From positions 496,001 to 560,000 of the forward strand of contig NZ_LN831035.1 of NCBI RefSeq assembly GCF_001457655.1: DNA of 64,000 nt, written 5' to 3'. The position numbers and the translations under genes were made by a program. This DNA is from Haemophilus influenzae (GTDB taxonomy: Bacteria > Pseudomonadota > Gammaproteobacteria > Enterobacterales > Pasteurellaceae). The notes under the pieces were generated by a model that was given only the letters and a program-made list of their open reading frames with translations, searched no databases and had not been told where the DNA came from. This document shows, piece by piece, positions 1 through 8,620 of this stretch (within the stretch, counting starts at the first letter, position 1; every line of letters starts with the position of its first letter).

Positions 1-393
1 CGTGTAGGTTTAGAGTTCTCTGAAACGGCAGCAGCAACAGAAAAAGCGGTAAATGAAGTGAAAGATGATGAATCTATTTTTGATATTGGCGATAAATCAG
101 CAGAACAATTGGCTGAAATTATCAAAAATGCAAAAACCGTTTTGTGGAATGGCCCAGTTGGTGTGTTTGAGTTCCCTCACTTCCGTAAAGGGACTGAAAT
201 CATTTCTCACGCCATTGCAAACAGCGATGCATTCTCTATTGCTGGCGGCGGCGATACCTTAGCGGCTATTGATTTATTCGGTATTGCTGACAAGATCTCT
301 TACATTTCAACGGGTGGCGGTGCGTTCTTAGAATTTGTAGAAGGCAAAGTATTACCTGCAGTAGAAATTCTTGAAAAACGTGCGAAAAACTAA
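1..393 (+). CDS. pgk: Phosphoglycerate kinase, C-terminal part (truncated by window edge)
   Basis: This is the last 130 codons of phosphoglycerate kinase, the glycolytic enzyme that makes ATP from 1,3-bisphosphoglycerate in the cytoplasm. The frame is open from base 1, so the gene starts outside the window. The visible part carries the family's nucleotide-binding C-domain signatures: [10 protein letters not shown], then the glycine-rich GGGDTLAAI, then [10 protein letters not shown]. The stop codon overlaps an uptake signal. Pairing with fba just downstream is the usual enterobacterial and Pasteurellaceae arrangement (epd-pgk-fba type). Confidence 0.97.
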   Translation, partial: RVGLEFSETAAATEKAVNEVKDDESIFDIGDKSAEQLAEIIKNAKTVLWNGPVGVFEFPHFRKGTEIISHAIANSDAFSIAGGGDTLAAIDLFGIADKISYISTGGGAFLEFVEGKVLPAVEILEKRAKN

Positions 394-414
394 CCGCACT
401 TTTCCTCTATAACA

Positions 415-449
415 TATTGATGGTGGCATCAAAAATGCCATCATCAATA
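415..449 (+). other. Hairpin between pgk and fba
   Basis: The arms 415-429 and 435-449 form a 15-bp RNA stem with one G-U pair and the 5-base loop caaaa. No T-run follows, so this is not a typical intrinsic terminator. A role in mRNA processing or stability between pgk and fba is inference only. Confidence 0.5.
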
Positions 450-504
450 TAAATTCTTCAAATTGCGGGCTTGTCTCGCTAAACATAAAAAAGGAAACAC
501 AAGT

Positions 505-1584
505 ATGGCTAAATTATTAGATATCGTGAAACCTGGTGTTGTAACAGGCGAAGATGTGCAAAAAGTTTTTGCTTATGCAAAAGAGCATAACTTTGCTATT
601 CCTGCGGTAAACTGTGTGGGTTCTGACTCTGTTAATGCTGTGTTAGAAACTGCTGCTCGCGTAAAAGCGCCAGTGATTATTCAATTCTCAAATGGTGGCG
701 CAGCTTTCTATGCAGGTAAAGGTATCAAACCAACGAGTGGTACTCGTCCTGATGTACTTGGTGCAATCGCTGGTGCGAAACAGGTTCATACTTTAGCGAA
801 AGAATACGGTGTGCCTGTTATTCTTCACACTGACCACGCAGCGAAAAAATTATTACCTTGGATCGACGGTTTATTAGATGCAGGCGAAAAACATTTTGCT
901 GAAACGGGTCGCCCACTTTTCTCTTCACATATGATTGATTTATCAGAAGAACCAATGGAAGAAAATATGGCGATTTGCCGTGAATATCTTGCTCGTATGG
1001 ATAAAATGGGGATGACCCTTGAAATCGAAATTGGCATTACTGGTGGCGAAGAAGACGGCGTAGATAATTCTGATGTTGATGAATCACGTTTATATACACA
1101 ACCCTCTGACGTACTTTATGTTTATGACCAATTACACCCAGTAAGCCCTAGCTTTACCGTTGCTGCAGCATTCGGTAACGTACACGGTGTTTACAAACCA
1201 GGTAACGTGAAATTAAAACCATCTATTTTAGGCGCGTCACAAGAGTTCGTTGCGAAAGAACGCAATCTTCCTGCGAAACCAATTAATTTCGTATTCCACG
1301 GTGGTTCTGGTTCTAGCCGCGAAGAAATCCGCGAAGCAATTGGCTATGGTGCAATCAAAATGAACATTGATACCGATACGCAATGGGCGTCTTGGAATGG
1401 TATTTTGAACTTCTACAAAGCAAATGAAGCATATCTTCAAGGTCAATTAGGTAATCCTGAAGGTCCAGATGCACCAAACAAAAAATACTACGACCCACGT
1501 GTTTGGTTACGTAAAATGGAAGAATCTATGTCTAAACGCTTAGAACAATCTTTCGAAGACTTAAACTGTGTTGATGTTTTATAA
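505..1584 (+). CDS. fba: Fructose-bisphosphate aldolase, class II
   Basis: This is the zinc-dependent class II aldolase that cleaves fructose 1,6-bisphosphate to DHAP and glyceraldehyde 3-phosphate in glycolysis. The product of 359 aa matches the usual length of this group. The metal and catalytic motif HTDHAAKK is at about residues 108-115 (Asp110 and His111), and the phosphate-binding FHGGSGSS loop lies near residue 265. The ATG at 505 is chosen because an AAGGAAA ribosome site precedes it. A TTG at 463 would add an unconserved 14-residue N-terminus. The gene lies downstream of pgk and is followed by an uptake-signal terminator. Confidence 0.97.
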   Translation: MAKLLDIVKPGVVTGEDVQKVFAYAKEHNFAIPAVNCVGSDSVNAVLETAARVKAPVIIQFSNGGAAFYAGKGIKPTSGTRPDVLGAIAGAKQVHTLAKEYGVPVILHTDHAAKKLLPWIDGLLDAGEKHFAETGRPLFSSHMIDLSEEPMEENMAICREYLARMDKMGMTLEIEIGITGGEEDGVDNSDVDESRLYTQPSDVLYVYDQLHPVSPSFTVAAAFGNVHGVYKPGNVKLKPSILGASQEFVAKERNLPAKPINFVFHGGSGSSREEIREAIGYGAIKMNIDTDTQWASWNGILNFYKANEAYLQGQLGNPEGPDAPNKKYYDPRVWLRKMEESMSKRLEQSFEDLNCVDVL

Positions 1585-1608
1585 TCTATAAAAATAACAT
1601 AAAATACG

Positions 1609-1634
1609 ACCGCACTTTATTAGTGCGGTTTTTT
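1609..1634 (+). terminator. Intrinsic terminator of fba made from an uptake-signal pair
   Basis: The stem 1609-1616/1622-1629 has a 5-base loop and runs into six T residues (1629-1634). The left arm is a perfect uptake signal (ACCGCACTT, 1609-1617). The right arm differs from the signal at one base. Confidence 0.9.
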
Positions 1635-1651
1635 ATTTTAGCGGAGAAATT

Positions 1652-2692
1652 ATGGAAAAGATCTTAGTTATTCGTAACGATAAATTAGGCGATTTTATGC
1701 AAGCATGGCCTGCTTTTGCAATGTTGAAGTTATCAAATCCTTCTTTAAAATTAACCGCACTTGTGCCGAGTTACACTGCACCTCTAGCGGAAGTTTGTCC
1801 GTTTATTGATGATGTTATTATTGATAGCAAAAAAAATGATAAAACGGATTTCAATCGTCTTGTGCAGGAAATCAAAGCGCAGCAGTTTGATGGAATGATT
1901 AGTTTCTTTTCTAATACCCATAATGGAAAACTTGCTTGGAAAAGTGGGATTAAATATCGCCTTGCACCTGCGACTAAATGGGTTCAAATTCTCTATAATC
2001 ACCGCTTAACACAACGCCGTTCTCGTTCTGAAAAATCGGAGGCTGAATACAATCAAGATTTAGTCCGCGCTTTTTTGCAAAAGCATAATATGCCAATTGT
2101 TGAACCTAAACCGCCTTATTTAACTTTCGAGAAAAGTGCGGTAGAAAATCAACGAATTTTATTGCAAGAGAGTTTAGGGCTTTCTGCGAATAAAAAATGG
2201 ATCTTTGTGCATAGTGGTTCTGGCGGCTCAGCAACGAATCTTTCTTTAGCGCAATATGCGGATTTAATTAAAGGCTTATTGGCTGAATTTGATTGCAATG
2301 TTGTGCTGACAGCAGGGCCTGGCGAAAGTGAAAACGCCCATAAATTGGCAGCTCTTGTGAATGATTTATGTGTAGTTGTTTACGATAAGAATAAAGGTTT
2401 AGTGGATTTTGCTCATTCTTTGGCTTGTGCGGATTTATTTATTGCGGGATCTACAGGACCATTGCATTTGAGCAGCGCGTTTAATATTCCGACTATCGGA
2501 TTTTATCCAAACAGCCGTTCTTCCCAGCCGAGACGTTGGAAACCGATTAATGATGTAGATAAGCATCTTGCATTTTGCCCACCCGAGGGAAAAGAGACTC
2601 AAATGAATTTAGAGTTAATTTCAATAGACAATGCGTTAGCTGAAATATCACTTTTCATACGGAATATGTGGCAAACGAGCAATAATATTTAA
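1652..2692 (+). CDS. orfH: Lipopolysaccharide heptosyltransferase, GT9 family (probably OrfH, heptosyltransferase III)
   Basis: This 346-aa GT9 glycosyltransferase should add heptose to the lipooligosaccharide inner core at the inner face of the cytoplasmic membrane. Visible signs are the N-terminal VIRNDKLGDFMQAWPAF (the ADP-heptose family N-domain start), FVHSGSGGSATN near residue 186, and the C-domain FIAGSTGPLHLSSAFNIP nucleotide-sugar motif near residue 267. From memory, HI0523/orfH at this place in Rd is the third heptosyltransferase of the inner core, while HepI (opsX) and HepII (rfaF) lie elsewhere. The assignment to HepIII rests on position; the family is clear. Two uptake signals lie inside the gene. 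The 3' end overlaps the convergent gene by 45 bases. Confidence 0.85.
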   Translation: MEKILVIRNDKLGDFMQAWPAFAMLKLSNPSLKLTALVPSYTAPLAEVCPFIDDVIIDSKKNDKTDFNRLVQEIKAQQFDGMISFFSNTHNGKLAWKSGIKYRLAPATKWVQILYNHRLTQRRSRSEKSEAEYNQDLVRAFLQKHNMPIVEPKPPYLTFEKSAVENQRILLQESLGLSANKKWIFVHSGSGGSATNLSLAQYADLIKGLLAEFDCNVVLTAGPGESENAHKLAALVNDLCVVVYDKNKGLVDFAHSLACADLFIAGSTGPLHLSSAFNIPTIGFYPNSRSSQPRRWKPINDVDKHLAFCPPEGKETQMNLELISIDNALAEISLFIRNMWQTSNNI

Positions 2693-3304
2693 GAAGAATT
2701 GAACAACGCTGCCTATGCTAGTGGCGAAAAGGACAGTACCCAAGCCAACGACACCACCAAGTAAAAAACCAAGTAAACAAACCGAGATTTCAAGGCTTGA
2801 GCGTACCACGTTGATGCTTAAATGAAAACGTTGGCAAATACCAACCATTAATCCGTCTCGAGGGCCTGCGCCTAAGTGACAAGTGAGATATAAGGCAGTT
2901 CCAAAACCATAGAGTAATATACCGATCAGACAGAAGATCATTCGTGAAAAAAGTGCGGTTGGCGGCGTCAGTATTTTTGTTGTGATCCCTAGAAATAGAG
3001 CAATAATGATAATATTTAATAATGTCCCAAGCCCAAGGCGTAATTTGAGTGGTTTCCATACCAACATTACTGCGCAACTAATTAAAAAAGATGACCAGCC
3101 AATGTCAAAATTTGTCTGTATTGCTATACCTTGTGAAAGTACAGTCCAAGGTGTCGATCCTAAACCTGATAATACAATAAGCCCATCTCCAATACCTAAA
3201 ATAGAAAGAGCAAAAAGTAAGATTGAAATGGTTTTATATTGCACTGTCCATAATGATGTGGCTGCCCAAGATGTGTGGGGGATAACGCGTGCTTTTTTCT
3301 TCAT
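2648..3304 (-). CDS. YczE/YitT-like integral membrane protein of unknown function
   Basis: This 218-aa protein has about five hydrophobic segments, roughly residues 25-50, 68-85, 90-112, 118-142 and 165-205. It contains the sequence GLGSTPWTVLSQGIA near residue 48 and a later CHLGAGPRDGLMVGI. The repeated G-x-x-P-x-[DT] pattern is typical of the YczE (COG2364) membrane family. Members sometimes sit beside transporters or regulators, but the substrate is unknown. Its last 45 bases overlap the convergent heptosyltransferase, with no terminator between. An uptake signal lies inside. Confidence 0.75.
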   Translation of the reverse strand: MKKKARVIPHTSWAATSLWTVQYKTISILLFALSILGIGDGLIVLSGLGSTPWTVLSQGIAIQTNFDIGWSSFLISCAVMLVWKPLKLRLGLGTLLNIIIIALFLGITTKILTPPTALFSRMIFCLIGILLYGFGTALYLTCHLGAGPRDGLMVGICQRFHLSINVVRSSLEISVCLLGFLLGGVVGLGTVLFATSIGSVVQFFLNIIARLPHIPYEK

Positions 3305-3439
3305 ATTTATTACCTTTTATATTCCGTTTTATCATAAAAGGAAAGACGCAAAAACAGAAATAATTTTGTCAGTTCATTTATATCAAAAACATATTATTTA
3401 TTTTGAGTAACCGTTTGCATAATGTTTATTTTCTAAAAC

Positions 3440-3455
3440 TGTGATCTTCCTCACG
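3440..3455 (+). promoter_or_regulatory. Putative CRP binding site upstream of yjjI
   Basis: TGTGA-N6-TCACG matches the CRP consensus TGTGA-N6-TCACA with one mismatch. Its centre is about 52 bases before the predicted transcription start. It suggests cAMP-CRP control of the glycyl radical enzyme operon, as for other sugar and nucleoside catabolic genes. Confidence 0.65.
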
Positions 3456-3464
3456 TTTTCAAAA

Positions 3465-3493
3465 TTGTCTATTTTGTTACCATTGCGTACAAT
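3465..3493 (+). promoter_or_regulatory. Sigma-70 promoter of yjjI
   Basis: TTGTCT at 3465-3470 and TACAAT at 3488-3493 are separated by 17 bases and lie just downstream of the CRP site. Transcription would start near 3500, leaving a short leader before the AAGGGG ribosome site and the ATG at 3520. Confidence 0.6.
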
Positions 3494-3519
3494 ACAAAAC
3501 CATTTTTAAAGGGGACGTT

Positions 3520-5064
3520 ATGTTAGCTTCACTTCAAGATATTCTCGATACGGTTAAAGCCAATAATCTGACTTATCATCAAAAATTAATGACATTAGGC
3601 AATATTGCTGAGCGTTTATTTGATCCTCGTGATTTGCTTGGCTATACCGATGAAGAATGGGGCTTTTTACAGAATCAGATGATCTGTGATTTATGTGAAG
3701 GTTACGCAATTTATCGTCCTCGCTATATCCTGCCTGATTACAATGTGTATATTCAAAAAGGCTGCGAATTTTTAGAGTTGCCGCCACCAAAAGATCTTGA
3801 TGAAGCGCTTGATGGATTATTGATTCTTTACTCCCACGTGCCATCCATTACAACTTATCCTGTTTATATTGGGCGTCTTGATGTGTTGCTCGAACCGTTC
3901 ATTACTGATGAAGAAAAAGATTACATCAAAATTAAACGCTTTTTAAATCATATCGACAAAACTGTGCCTGATTCATTCTGTCATGCCAATATTGGACCTT
4001 ATGACACGAAAGCGGGTCGCTTGATTTTACGCGCAGTGATTGAGCTTGAAGCACCAACACCGAATATGACTATTCGTTATGACAAATCTAAAACGAGCCG
4101 TGAGTTTGCTGAACTTGCAGCAAAAGCCTGTTTGTTGGTTTCTAAACCATCTTTTGCAAACGATGCTTATTATATTTCCGATCTAGGCGAAGAATATGGT
4201 GTAGCAAGTTGCTATAACGCACTGCCTGAATGTGGCGGCGCTTACACATTAACGCGTTTACGTTTAGGTACGATTGCTCGCGCCTGTAAAAGTGTGGATG
4301 AAATGGTAAATAAATTATTACCACGAGTGGCGAAATGTGCTCTTTCAACCATGGATAAACGACACAAATTTGTCGTGGAAGAAAGTAATTTCTTTAACAG
4401 TTCATTCCTCGAAAAAGAAGGCTTTATCAAACGTACTAATTTTACGGGGATGTTCGCAATTGTGGGCTTGGCTGATGCTACAAATCACTTATTACAATGT
4501 GAAGGCTTAAATGAAACCTTTGGTAAGAGCGTTCGTGGCGATGAAATTGCGACAGCGATTATGGATAAATTGAAAGAAATTACTGATGCGCACGAAGGAG
4601 TTTATGCAGAACGCACTGGCAATCGTTATTTATTACATGCGCAAGTGGGCGCAAGCAACCACGAAGAAGACAAACGCAACGCACCGGCTCATCGTATTCG
4701 TGTAGGCGAAGAACCGACTTTACTTGCGCATTTGAAACAGTCTGCACCGTTCCATAAATATTTCCCATCTGGTACAGGGGATTTATTCGCCTTTGATCAA
4801 ACCTATGTAGATCACTGCGATGCGGTGGTAGATATTATTGATGGTGCATTTTCCTTAGGTTATCGCTACATTACCACCTATTTGAAAAATACAGATTTAA
4901 TTCGTGTTACAGGTTATTTAGTGAAGAAAAGCGAAGTTGAAAAATATCGCAAAGGCGAAGTCGCATTACGCGATACAACTTGGTATGGCTCGGGTACGGA
5001 TGAATGTGCCAACGTGTTTGATCGCCAATTACGCGATGAAAAAGATGTCACTGCTGAAAAATAA
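3520..5064 (+). CDS. yjjI: YjjI-type glycyl radical enzyme
   Basis: This 514-aa protein is close in length to E. coli YjjI. The C-terminal glycyl radical loop RVTGYLVKKS places the radical glycine at residue 465. The mid-protein SCYNALPECGGAYTL around residue 230 supplies candidate active-site cysteines. Its activating enzyme follows 8 bases downstream. Glycyl radical enzymes run oxygen-sensitive radical reactions in the cytoplasm, but I know of no firmly assigned substrate for YjjI. The gene stands before a nucleoside transporter and purine nucleoside phosphorylase, and in E. coli the homologues lie beside deoCABD. I infer a role in nucleoside or deoxyribose metabolism. A CRP site and promoter precede it. 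Confidence 0.9.
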   Translation: MLASLQDILDTVKANNLTYHQKLMTLGNIAERLFDPRDLLGYTDEEWGFLQNQMICDLCEGYAIYRPRYILPDYNVYIQKGCEFLELPPPKDLDEALDGLLILYSHVPSITTYPVYIGRLDVLLEPFITDEEKDYIKIKRFLNHIDKTVPDSFCHANIGPYDTKAGRLILRAVIELEAPTPNMTIRYDKSKTSREFAELAAKACLLVSKPSFANDAYYISDLGEEYGVASCYNALPECGGAYTLTRLRLGTIARACKSVDEMVNKLLPRVAKCALSTMDKRHKFVVEESNFFNSSFLEKEGFIKRTNFTGMFAIVGLADATNHLLQCEGLNETFGKSVRGDEIATAIMDKLKEITDAHEGVYAERTGNRYLLHAQVGASNHEEDKRNAPAHRIRVGEEPTLLAHLKQSAPFHKYFPSGTGDLFAFDQTYVDHCDAVVDIIDGAFSLGYRYITTYLKNTDLIRVTGYLVKKSEVEKYRKGEVALRDTTWYGSGTDECANVFDRQLRDEKDVTAEK

Positions 5065-5072
5065 TTGAAAAA

Positions 5073-5861
5073 ATGACCGCACTTTCTGAGATTTTTGTGC
5101 CGTTGCATCGGATTATTCCGTTTTCAAATGTAGAAGGGCAAGGCAATCGTACCAGTATTTTTTTACAAGGCTGTAAACTAAATTGCTTGTATTGCCATAA
5201 TCCAGAAACCATTCCACGTTATACGGAAAGTGCAAAATTAGTCAGTTTACAGTACTTATATGATCAAGTGATGGAAGCTACTCCCTTTATTCGAGGTGTA
5301 ACGGTTTCTGGTGGAGAACCCACTATTCATCACAAAAAACTTGGGCCACTCTTTAAGGCTTTACGTTCAAAAGGATTGACTTGTTATTTGGATAGTAGTG
5401 GCTTTTTTGAATTTGATCGCATTCGTTCGTTAATTGATGTTACTGACAAATTTTTATTCGATCTGAAAGGAGAGGGGGTTGGCTTGCAAACACTTTGTTT
5501 CGATCGGAAAAATCAAGCAGGAATCGTACCACAGCAAGTGATGCCAGAACGTTTACATATAAAAAACGACAAACTGGAGCGGAATTTGCAAAATTTAGCT
5601 ACCTTATTGCCATTAAATAAAGTGGAAGAAGTGCGGTTGGTTTTTTTAAAGCATTTTTTTGATGCGGAACATTTAGTGAGCAAAGCTGCTCAACTACTAC
5701 GAAATTATCCAGACGTGGCATTAAAAATTATCCGTGTGCATAGTAAAGGTGCGCGTGATGAATCAGGGTTATCAGCATATATTCCAAGTGTGGAAGAAAC
5801 TAATGCCCTAGCTGCTTATGCACGTCAATGTGGAATTAACAAGGTTTTGACTATTTTATAG
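5073..5861 (+). CDS. yjjW: YjjW-type glycyl radical enzyme activase (radical SAM)
   Basis: This is a 262-aa radical SAM protein of the pyruvate formate-lyase activase type. It uses S-adenosylmethionine and a 4Fe-4S cluster to place the glycyl radical on its partner, here YjjI. The cluster motif GCKLNCLYCHNPET gives Cys34, Cys38 and Cys41. A VSGGEPT motif for SAM binding is at about residue 79. I see no inserted ferredoxin-like Cys clusters between the radical SAM motif and the rest, which some activases of this type have. An uptake signal occupies codons 2-4 (Thr-Ala-Leu), and another lies near the 3' end. Confidence 0.9.
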   Translation: MTALSEIFVPLHRIIPFSNVEGQGNRTSIFLQGCKLNCLYCHNPETIPRYTESAKLVSLQYLYDQVMEATPFIRGVTVSGGEPTIHHKKLGPLFKALRSKGLTCYLDSSGFFEFDRIRSLIDVTDKFLFDLKGEGVGLQTLCFDRKNQAGIVPQQVMPERLHIKNDKLERNLQNLATLLPLNKVEEVRLVFLKHFFDAEHLVSKAAQLLRNYPDVALKIIRVHSKGARDESGLSAYIPSVEETNALAAYARQCGINKVLTIL

Positions 5862-5961
5862 ACGTTTACAAAAAGTGCGGTGAAAATTCGCCGACTTTTC
5901 ATAAGAAAACAAGTAGAATAAGCCGAATTTTATTAACTTAACTAATCTAGGGGAATCAAAA

Positions 5962-7215
5962 ATGAGTGTGTTAAGCAGCATTTTGGGAATGGTCGTATTA
6001 ATCGCTATTGCCGTGTTACTGTCCAATAATCGTAAAGCGATTAGTATTCGAACCGTAATGGGGGCGTTAGCAATCCAAGTAGGATTTGCCGCCCTTATTT
6101 TATATGTGCCAGCAGGTAAACAGGCGTTGGGTGCCGCTGCGGATATGGTATCTAACGTTATTGCCTATGGTAACGACGGGATTAATTTCGTTTTCGGCGG
6201 ATTAGCAGATCCAAGTAAACCATCAGGTTTCATTTTTGCAGTGAAAGTATTACCGATTGTCGTGTTCTTCTCTGGCTTAATTTCTGTGCTTTACTATCTC
6301 GGCATTATGCAAGTCGTGATTAAAGTATTAGGTGGTGCATTGCAAAAAGCATTGGGTACGTCAAAAGCAGAATCAATGTCAGCGGCGGCGAATATTTTCG
6401 TTGGTCAAACTGAAGCTCCATTGGTTGTTCGCCCTTACATTAAAAATATGACCCAATCTGAATTATTTGCCATTATGGTGGGCGGTACAGCCTCTATCGC
6501 GGGTTCAGTAATGGCGGGTTACGCAGGAATGGGCGTGCCATTGACATACTTAATCGCAGCATCATTTATGGCAGCACCAGCAGGTTTATTATTTGCGAAA
6601 TTAATGTTCCCACAAACTGAACAATTCACAGATAAACAACCAGAAGACAATGATTCAGAAAAACCAACTAACGTACTTGAAGCAATGGCGGGCGGTGCGA
6701 GTGCAGGTATGCAACTTGCATTAAACGTAGGTGCAATGTTAATCGCATTTGTTGGTTTAATTGCATTAATTAATGGTATTTTAAGTGGCGTTGGTGGCTG
6801 GTTTGGCTATGGCGACTTAACGTTACAATCTATCTTTGGTTTAATTTTCAAGCCATTAGCATACTTAATCGGTGTAACAGATGGTGCTGAAGCAGGTATT
6901 GCAGGACAAATGATCGGGATGAAATTAGCGGTTAATGAATTTGTGGGTTATCTTGAATTTGCAAAATACTTACAACCAGATTCTGCGATTGTATTAACTG
7001 AAAAAACTAAAGCGATTATTACTTTCGCGCTTTGTGGTTTTGCTAACTTCAGCTCAATTGCAATCTTAATTGGTGGTTTAGGTGGTATGGCACCAAGCCG
7101 TCGTAGTGATGTTGCTCGTTTAGGTATCAAAGCCGTTATCGCTGGTACTCTCGCTAACTTAATGAGTGCAACTATTGCTGGTTTATTTATCGGCTTAGGT
7201 GCTGCAGCACTTTAA
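5962..7215 (+). CDS. NupC/CNT-family nucleoside transporter
   Basis: This 417-aa integral membrane protein belongs to the concentrative nucleoside transporter family, which brings nucleosides in with cations. Family signatures are [17 protein letters not shown] near residue 145 and the [19 protein letters not shown] loop near residue 173. Late motifs are [17 protein letters not shown] near 310 and [11 protein letters not shown] near 358. Length and hydrophobic pattern suit the family. It sits between yjjW and deoD, so it likely feeds nucleosides to the phosphorylase. An AGGGGAA ribosome site precedes the ATG. I leave the symbol empty because nupC and nupX cannot be told apart here. Confidence 0.9.
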   Translation: MSVLSSILGMVVLIAIAVLLSNNRKAISIRTVMGALAIQVGFAALILYVPAGKQALGAAADMVSNVIAYGNDGINFVFGGLADPSKPSGFIFAVKVLPIVVFFSGLISVLYYLGIMQVVIKVLGGALQKALGTSKAESMSAAANIFVGQTEAPLVVRPYIKNMTQSELFAIMVGGTASIAGSVMAGYAGMGVPLTYLIAASFMAAPAGLLFAKLMFPQTEQFTDKQPEDNDSEKPTNVLEAMAGGASAGMQLALNVGAMLIAFVGLIALINGILSGVGGWFGYGDLTLQSIFGLIFKPLAYLIGVTDGAEAGIAGQMIGMKLAVNEFVGYLEFAKYLQPDSAIVLTEKTKAIITFALCGFANFSSIAILIGGLGGMAPSRRSDVARLGIKAVIAGTLANLMSATIAGLFIGLGAAAL

Positions 7216-7233
7216 TTTATCTTAATCAATTAA

Positions 7234-7260
7234 AAAGTGCGGTAAAAATGACCGCACTTT
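7234..7260 (+). terminator. Uptake-signal inverted pair after the nucleoside transporter
   Basis: Two perfect uptake signals in opposite directions (7235-7243 and 7251-7259) form a 10-bp stem with a 7-base loop, followed by a T-rich tract. It probably acts as a partial or full terminator before deoD. Confidence 0.75.
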
Positions 7261-7298
7261 ATTCATTTTTATTCATTATCAAAAATTAAGGAAAAATT

Positions 7299-8015
7299 AT
7301 GACTCCACATATTAACGCGCCTGAAGGTGCATTTGCTGATGTTGTTTTAATGCCTGGCGATCCACTTCGTGCAAAATACATTGCGGAAACCTTTTTACAA
7401 GATGTAGTTGAAGTAACGAATGTTCGTAATATGCTTGGTTTTACTGGAACTTACAAAGGTCGTAAAATTTCTATTATGGGACACGGTATGGGGATCCCAT
7501 CTTGCTCTATTTACGCGAAAGAATTAATCACTGAATATGGCGTGAAAAAAATCATCCGTGTAGGGTCTTGTGGTGCTGTTCGTATGGACGTAAAAGTGCG
7601 CGATGTGATTATCGGTTTAGGTGCATGTACTGATTCGAAAGTAAACCGTATTCGTTTCAAAGATAACGACTTTGCAGCTATTGCCGACTTCGATATGGCA
7701 CAAGCCGCTGTTCAAGCTGCAAAAGAAAAAGGCAAAGCCGTTCGTGTCGGTAACCTATTCTCCGCTGATTTATTCTATACACCTGATGTTGAAATGTTCG
7801 ATGTAATGGAAAAATACGGCATCTTAGGCGTGGAAATGGAAGCTGCTGGAATTTATGGTGTGGCTGCAGAATATGGTGTGAAAGCATTAACGATTTGTAC
7901 TGTGTCTGACCATATTCGTACACATGAACAAACCACAGCAGAAGAACGTCAATTAACATTCAATGATATGATTGAAATTGCATTGGATTCAGTATTAATT
8001 GGTGATGCACAATAA
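7299..8015 (+). CDS. deoD: Purine nucleoside phosphorylase
   Basis: This 238-aa hexameric-type (DeoD) phosphorylase splits purine nucleosides and deoxynucleosides with phosphate to the base and (deoxy)ribose 1-phosphate. Diagnostic parts are [15 protein letters not shown] near residue 14, the GMGIPS loop near 65, RVGSCGAVR near 87, [16 protein letters not shown] near 180 and the catalytic-Asp region TICTVSDHI near 200. Length matches E. coli DeoD (239 aa). An AAGGAAA ribosome site precedes the ATG. It follows a nucleoside transporter. Confidence 0.97.
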   Translation: MTPHINAPEGAFADVVLMPGDPLRAKYIAETFLQDVVEVTNVRNMLGFTGTYKGRKISIMGHGMGIPSCSIYAKELITEYGVKKIIRVGSCGAVRMDVKVRDVIIGLGACTDSKVNRIRFKDNDFAAIADFDMAQAAVQAAKEKGKAVRVGNLFSADLFYTPDVEMFDVMEKYGILGVEMEAAGIYGVAAEYGVKALTICTVSDHIRTHEQTTAEERQLTFNDMIEIALDSVLIGDAQ

Positions 8016-8041
8016 TATCTTCTAGCAGATTTAAGAAGTGC

Positions 8042-8070
8042 TTGAAAAACAACCGCACTTTTTATATAAT
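8042..8070 (+). promoter_or_regulatory. Strong sigma-70 promoter of rplKA with an uptake signal in its spacer
   Basis: TTGAAA at 8042-8047 and a perfect TATAAT at 8065-8070 are separated by 17 bases. The spacer holds a perfect uptake signal (8052-8060), whose GCACTT also pairs with AAGTGC at 8036-8041 as a weak deoD terminator stem. Transcription should start near 8077. Confidence 0.8.
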
Positions 8071-8080
8071 CCGTGCCCAT

Positions 8081-8131
8081 TATGAGCCGTTCGCGACTCA
8101 TATTTTTGTGTGGTGCAATGAATTTTGCACT
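8081..8131 (+). promoter_or_regulatory. Structured rplK leader with two hairpins
   Basis: Stem TATGAG/CTCATA (8081-8086/8097-8102) is followed at once by five T residues, which resembles an attenuator. A second stem, GTGCAA/TTGCAC, follows between about 8113 and 8131. Ribosomal protein L1 is known to repress its own operon through the leader in E. coli. Whether either hairpin is the L1 target here is inference. Confidence 0.4.
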
Positions 8132-8187
8132 AAAAATTATCGGGGAGCTATTTAATAGCGTTATTACCCAATTAGAGGAAAACTAAA

Positions 8188-8616
8188 ATGGCAAAAAAAG
8201 TCCAAGCCTACGTTAAGTTGCAAGTTGCAGCTGGTATGGCAAACCCATCACCACCAGTTGGTCCTGCATTAGGTCAACAAGGTGTGAACATCATGGAATT
8301 CTGTAAAGCATTCAACGCTCGTACTGAGAGCTTAGAAAAAGGTTTACCAATTCCAGTTGTTATCACTGTATATGCAGACCGTTCATTTACTTTCGTCACT
8401 AAAACTCCACCAGCAGCAGTATTATTGAAAAAAGCTGCAGGTATCAAATCTGGTTCTGGTAAACCGAACAAAGATAAAGTGGGTAAAGTAACTTTAGATC
8501 AAGTTCGTCAAATCGCTGAAACTAAAGCAGCAGATATGACTGGTGCGACTATCGAAACGAAAATGAAATCAATCGCTGGTACTGCTCGTTCAATGGGCTT
8601 AGTGGTGGAGGAATAA
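8188..8616 (+). CDS. rplK: 50S ribosomal protein L11
   Basis: This 142-aa protein is the usual length for L11, which binds 23S rRNA in the GTPase-associated centre and is needed for the stringent response. The N-terminal proline-rich [18 protein letters not shown] (residues 18-35) is the thiostrepton and RelA-linked region. The C-terminal half is the rRNA-binding domain ending in [16 protein letters not shown] strong promoter and structured leader precede it, and rplA follows 4 bases later. Confidence 0.98.
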   Translation: MAKKVQAYVKLQVAAGMANPSPPVGPALGQQGVNIMEFCKAFNARTESLEKGLPIPVVITVYADRSFTFVTKTPPAAVLLKKAAGIKSGSGKPNKDKVGKVTLDQVRQIAETKAADMTGATIETKMKSIAGTARSMGLVVEE

Positions 8617-8620
8617 TACG

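Noticed and set aside
2982..3410. 142-codon plus-strand frame opposite the YczE-like gene
   Set aside because: It is the complement of a membrane protein. The minus-strand frame has membrane segments and a family match; this one has neither.
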